From: Acidimicrobiaceae bacterium
GTDB taxonomy: Bacteria > Actinomycetota > Acidimicrobiia > Acidimicrobiales > RAAP-2
Length of the DNA stretch: 7,479 nucleotides
NCBI GenBank assembly: GCA_003131665.1
Contig: PKWA01000132.1
Location: forward strand, 3,800-11,278
Reading direction: 5' to 3'
A program made the translations under genes and the position numbers. Within the stretch, counting starts at the first letter, position 1; every line of letters starts with the position of its first letter. Under the pieces are notes generated by a model that worked only from the letters and a program-made list of their open reading frames with translations, was not told the origin of the DNA and made no database searches. Below, piece by piece: positions 5,683 to 7,479 of this stretch.

Positions 5683-6453
5683 GTGAGCACTGCTACCAAT
5701 TGGCTTTGCGATATGGATGGCGTGCTTATCAATAATGGCCACATGGTGGCTGGAGCGGACCGATTCCTGGACCGACTTCGATCAACGAATCGGCCGTTTT
5801 TGGTTCTCACGAATAACTCCCTGTTCACGCCGCGAGAACTGTGCACCAAGCTTTCGTCACTGGGCGTCATCGTCGGAGAACATCAACTTTGGACGTCCGC
5901 GCTGGCGACGGCGCAGTTCGTCCAAGATCAACGCCCCAAGGGCCACGCCTTCATCATTGGCGAGACCAGCCTTCACGAAGCGCTCAACGACATTGGTTAC
6001 GAAGAAAGCTCCGAGAGTCCCGACTACGTCGTGCTCGGCGAGACCTGGAAGTACTCCTTTGAGGACATCACCACCGCGATCAGACTCATCGACGCGGGTA
6101 GCTCCTTCGTGGCGACCAATCCTGAGACCACCGGCACGACCGCGGCGGGATCGCTACCGGGGTGTGGCGCGCTGGCGGCACTCATTGAAAGCGCCACCGG
6201 CGTGGCGCCCTACTTCGTCGGCAAGCCCAACCCGGTGATGATCCGCGACGCGTTGAAGATTCTTAACGCCCACTCCAACGAGACCGTCATGATCGGCGAT
6301 CGGATGGATACCGATATTCTCGCCGGAACGGAAGCCGGAATCGAAACGATTCTGGTGTTGTCCGGCGTTGCCCAACGCGAGGACATTGCTCACTACGCCC
6401 ACCAACCGTCTCGAGTGGTTGAGTCGATCGCGGATCTGCTCGAAGAACTCTAA
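5683..6453 (+). CDS. HAD-superfamily class IIA (NagD-like) phosphatase
   Basis: A cytosolic sugar- or nucleotide-phosphate phosphatase of 256 residues, the usual NagD length. All four HAD motifs are present: DMDGVL (nucleophile Asp10, acid/base Asp12), TNNS (43-46), GKPNP with Lys181, and GDRMDTD (Asp206 and Asp211) for Mg binding. The class IIA cap lies between motifs II and III. Relatives act on UMP/GMP, phosphoglycolate, p-nitrophenyl phosphate or, in the mycobacterial branch, glycerol 3-phosphate; the substrate here cannot be read from the sequence. I chose GTG 5683 because GGAAGGA lies nine bases upstream and the protein then begins directly before the first strand. ATG 5659 is in frame but lacks a ribosome binding site, and ATG 5674 is too close to the site. 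It follows a strong terminator, so it needs its own promoter. It converges on otsA but lacks the shape of an OtsB phosphatase. Confidence 0.9.
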   Translation: MSTATNWLCDMDGVLINNGHMVAGADRFLDRLRSTNRPFLVLTNNSLFTPRELCTKLSSLGVIVGEHQLWTSALATAQFVQDQRPKGHAFIIGETSLHEALNDIGYEESSESPDYVVLGETWKYSFEDITTAIRLIDAGSSFVATNPETTGTTAAGSLPGCGALAALIESATGVAPYFVGKPNPVMIRDALKILNAHSNETVMIGDRMDTDILAGTEAGIETILVLSGVAQREDIAHYAHQPSRVVESIADLLEEL

Positions 6454-6479
6454 GGCTACGCTCGGCGACGAACGAGAGG

Positions 6480-6511
6480 GCGAGGCGTGACCGCCTCGCT
6501 CGAGATGTTTT
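6480..6511 (+). terminator. Probable terminator between the HAD gene and otsA
   Basis: GCGAGGCG (6480-6487) and CGCCTCGC (6492-6499) form a perfect 8-base-pair stem with a TGAC loop, 26 bases after the HAD stop codon. A TTTT run comes only eight bases later (6508-6511) and overlaps the otsA stop codon. It is a moderate rightward terminator. The leftward side has no T run, so for otsA it would be only a structural block. Confidence 0.5.
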
Positions 6512-7479
6512 ACGAACCCGTTTGTTGCAGCGCTGCCAGAAACGACTCGGCCCAGTCATAGACGTTTCGGCGAAGGATCTTTCGGCGCATCCGTAACATC
6601 CGATCCTTCTCCTCTTTTGGACCCACGATCAGTGCGAGGCGGATCGCTTCCTTTATTCCTTCGAGGTCGTGGGGATTCACCATAAAGGCGCCACCCAGTT
6701 CGGCGGCCGCTCCGGCGAACTCGCTCAGCACGAGCCGTCCCGTCAGGTCAGTGCGACACATGACGTACTCCTTGGCCACCAAATTCATCCCGTCTCTAAA
6801 GGGCGTCACGATCATGATGTCCGCGGCCAGATAGAGGGCGACTAGCTCTTCAAAAGGAAGGTTCTGGTGCAGGTAGTGAATAACCGGCCGGCCGACCAGG
6901 CCGTGTTCACCATTCACCTCGCTCACGATCTGTTCGAGATTGTGACGTTCCAAGTCGTAGTGCGCGTCGGTCTCTCGGCTGGGCACGGCCACCTGAACCA
7001 TGATGTGTTTGTCCGCGCTGAGAGTGCCGTCTTGAAACAACTCGGAGACGGCCTTAATTCTCTGTTGGATGCCCTTCGTATAGTCCAATCGGTCGACGCC
7101 CAGCAGCACCAACTCTGGATCGCCCAAATCCTTTCTGATCTCAATAGCCCGCTCACGAATCACGGGATCGTTGGCCAGAGCGACAATCTGCTCGCAGTCA
7201 ACCGAGATGGGAAACGCGCCCACGCGAATGAGGCGCCCGTGGAATTCCAGCGCCGAGTCCGTACCCGTCGCGGAAGACTGGCGCCTCGCCATTCGAGAGA
7301 AGTTCGAGGCGGCTTGGCGAACTTGAAAGCCGATCAGGTCCGAGCCGAGGAGTCCGGCCAAGATCTCACGCCGCCAGGGCAACTGCATGAACAGCTCGAT
7401 CGGTGGGAACGGGATGTGCAGAAAGAAGCCAATTCGCACGTCCGGGCGTAACTGACGGAGCATCTGTGGCACGAGTTGG
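6510..7479 (-). CDS. otsA: Trehalose-6-phosphate synthase, C-terminal 322 residues (5' end outside window)
   Basis: A GT20 glycosyltransferase that joins glucose from a nucleotide sugar (usually UDP-glucose; some actinobacterial enzymes also use GDP- or ADP-glucose) to glucose 6-phosphate, in the first step of OtsA-OtsB trehalose synthesis in the cytosol. The frame is open to the right edge and begins QLVPQMLRQLRPD, the middle of a conserved family segment. About 130 N-terminal residues are therefore missing, and the GTG at 7472 is an internal valine. Visible motifs are IGFFLHIPFP (its His corresponds to E. coli His154), VGAFPISVD, GVDRLDYTKG (7071-7100, with the UDP-phosphate-binding Arg and Lys), RDGMNLVAKEY (6765-6797) and LSEFAGAA. 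It stops soon after the synthase domain, so there is no fused phosphatase domain. No otsB lies downstream; the neighbour on that side is a convergent HAD-IIA gene. Confidence 0.95.
   Translation of the reverse strand, partial: QLVPQMLRQLRPDVRIGFFLHIPFPPIELFMQLPWRREILAGLLGSDLIGFQVRQAASNFSRMARRQSSATGTDSALEFHGRLIRVGAFPISVDCEQIVALANDPVIRERAIEIRKDLGDPELVLLGVDRLDYTKGIQQRIKAVSELFQDGTLSADKHIMVQVAVPSRETDAHYDLERHNLEQIVSEVNGEHGLVGRPVIHYLHQNLPFEELVALYLAADIMIVTPFRDGMNLVAKEYVMCRTDLTGRLVLSEFAGAAAELGGAFMVNPHDLEGIKEAIRLALIVGPKEEKDRMLRMRRKILRRNVYDWAESFLAALQQTGS

Noticed and set aside
6867..7451. 194-codon plus-strand open frame opposite otsA
   Set aside because: It is the antisense of a highly conserved GT20 region and has no recognisable domain.

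Overview
The window carries seven genes or gene parts. It looks like ordinary chromosome from a moderately GC-rich actinomycete-type bacterium. The DUF2630 protein is a family found mostly in Actinomycetota, and the GTG starts, the Actinobacteria-like pirin and the bacterial OtsA all fit. A deep-branching class such as Acidimicrobiia is possible, but that is inference. I see no tRNA, rRNA, CRISPR array, transposase, phage gene or attachment site.

Layout. A possible 3' end of an upstream gene (1-120, +) overlaps by ATGA a fused NAD(P)H-hydrate epimerase/dehydratase (117-1442, +). This faces a minus-strand cluster read from right to left: a pirin-family cupin (3747-2737), a DUF2630 protein (2643-2401) and a short-chain dehydrogenase/reductase (SDR) homologue that lacks the catalytic Tyr and Lys (2302-1535). 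The 438-base gap at 3748-4185 is AT-rich and divergent. It separates the pirin from a secreted, internally duplicated DUF5666-type protein (4186-5421, +), which ends in a very clear intrinsic terminator (5450-5499). Next come a NagD-like HAD phosphatase (5683-6453, +) and, converging on it, trehalose-6-phosphate synthase otsA (7479-6510, -), whose 5' end lies outside the window.

How the genes relate. There is no single pathway. The hydratase repairs damaged NAD(P)H, OtsA makes the trehalose precursor, the HAD enzyme dephosphorylates a small metabolite, and pirin, DUF2630 and the SDR homologue may be co-transcribed. The HAD protein is a class IIA enzyme and not the usual OtsB partner of OtsA.

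Best leads. (1) The divergent regulatory region has recurrent GTCAC-containing repeats, an 18-bp inverted repeat GGTGAC-N6-GTCACC over a candidate pirin promoter, and a 12-bp hairpin with a 3-nt loop just before the ribosome binding site of the secreted protein. (2) The secreted protein has an A-B-A-B duplication, two cysteines found only in the second half, and a His/Gly/Asn/Gln tail. (3) The SDR homologue keeps its nucleotide-binding motif but has lost the catalytic Tyr/Lys pair. None of these alone proves a new system.
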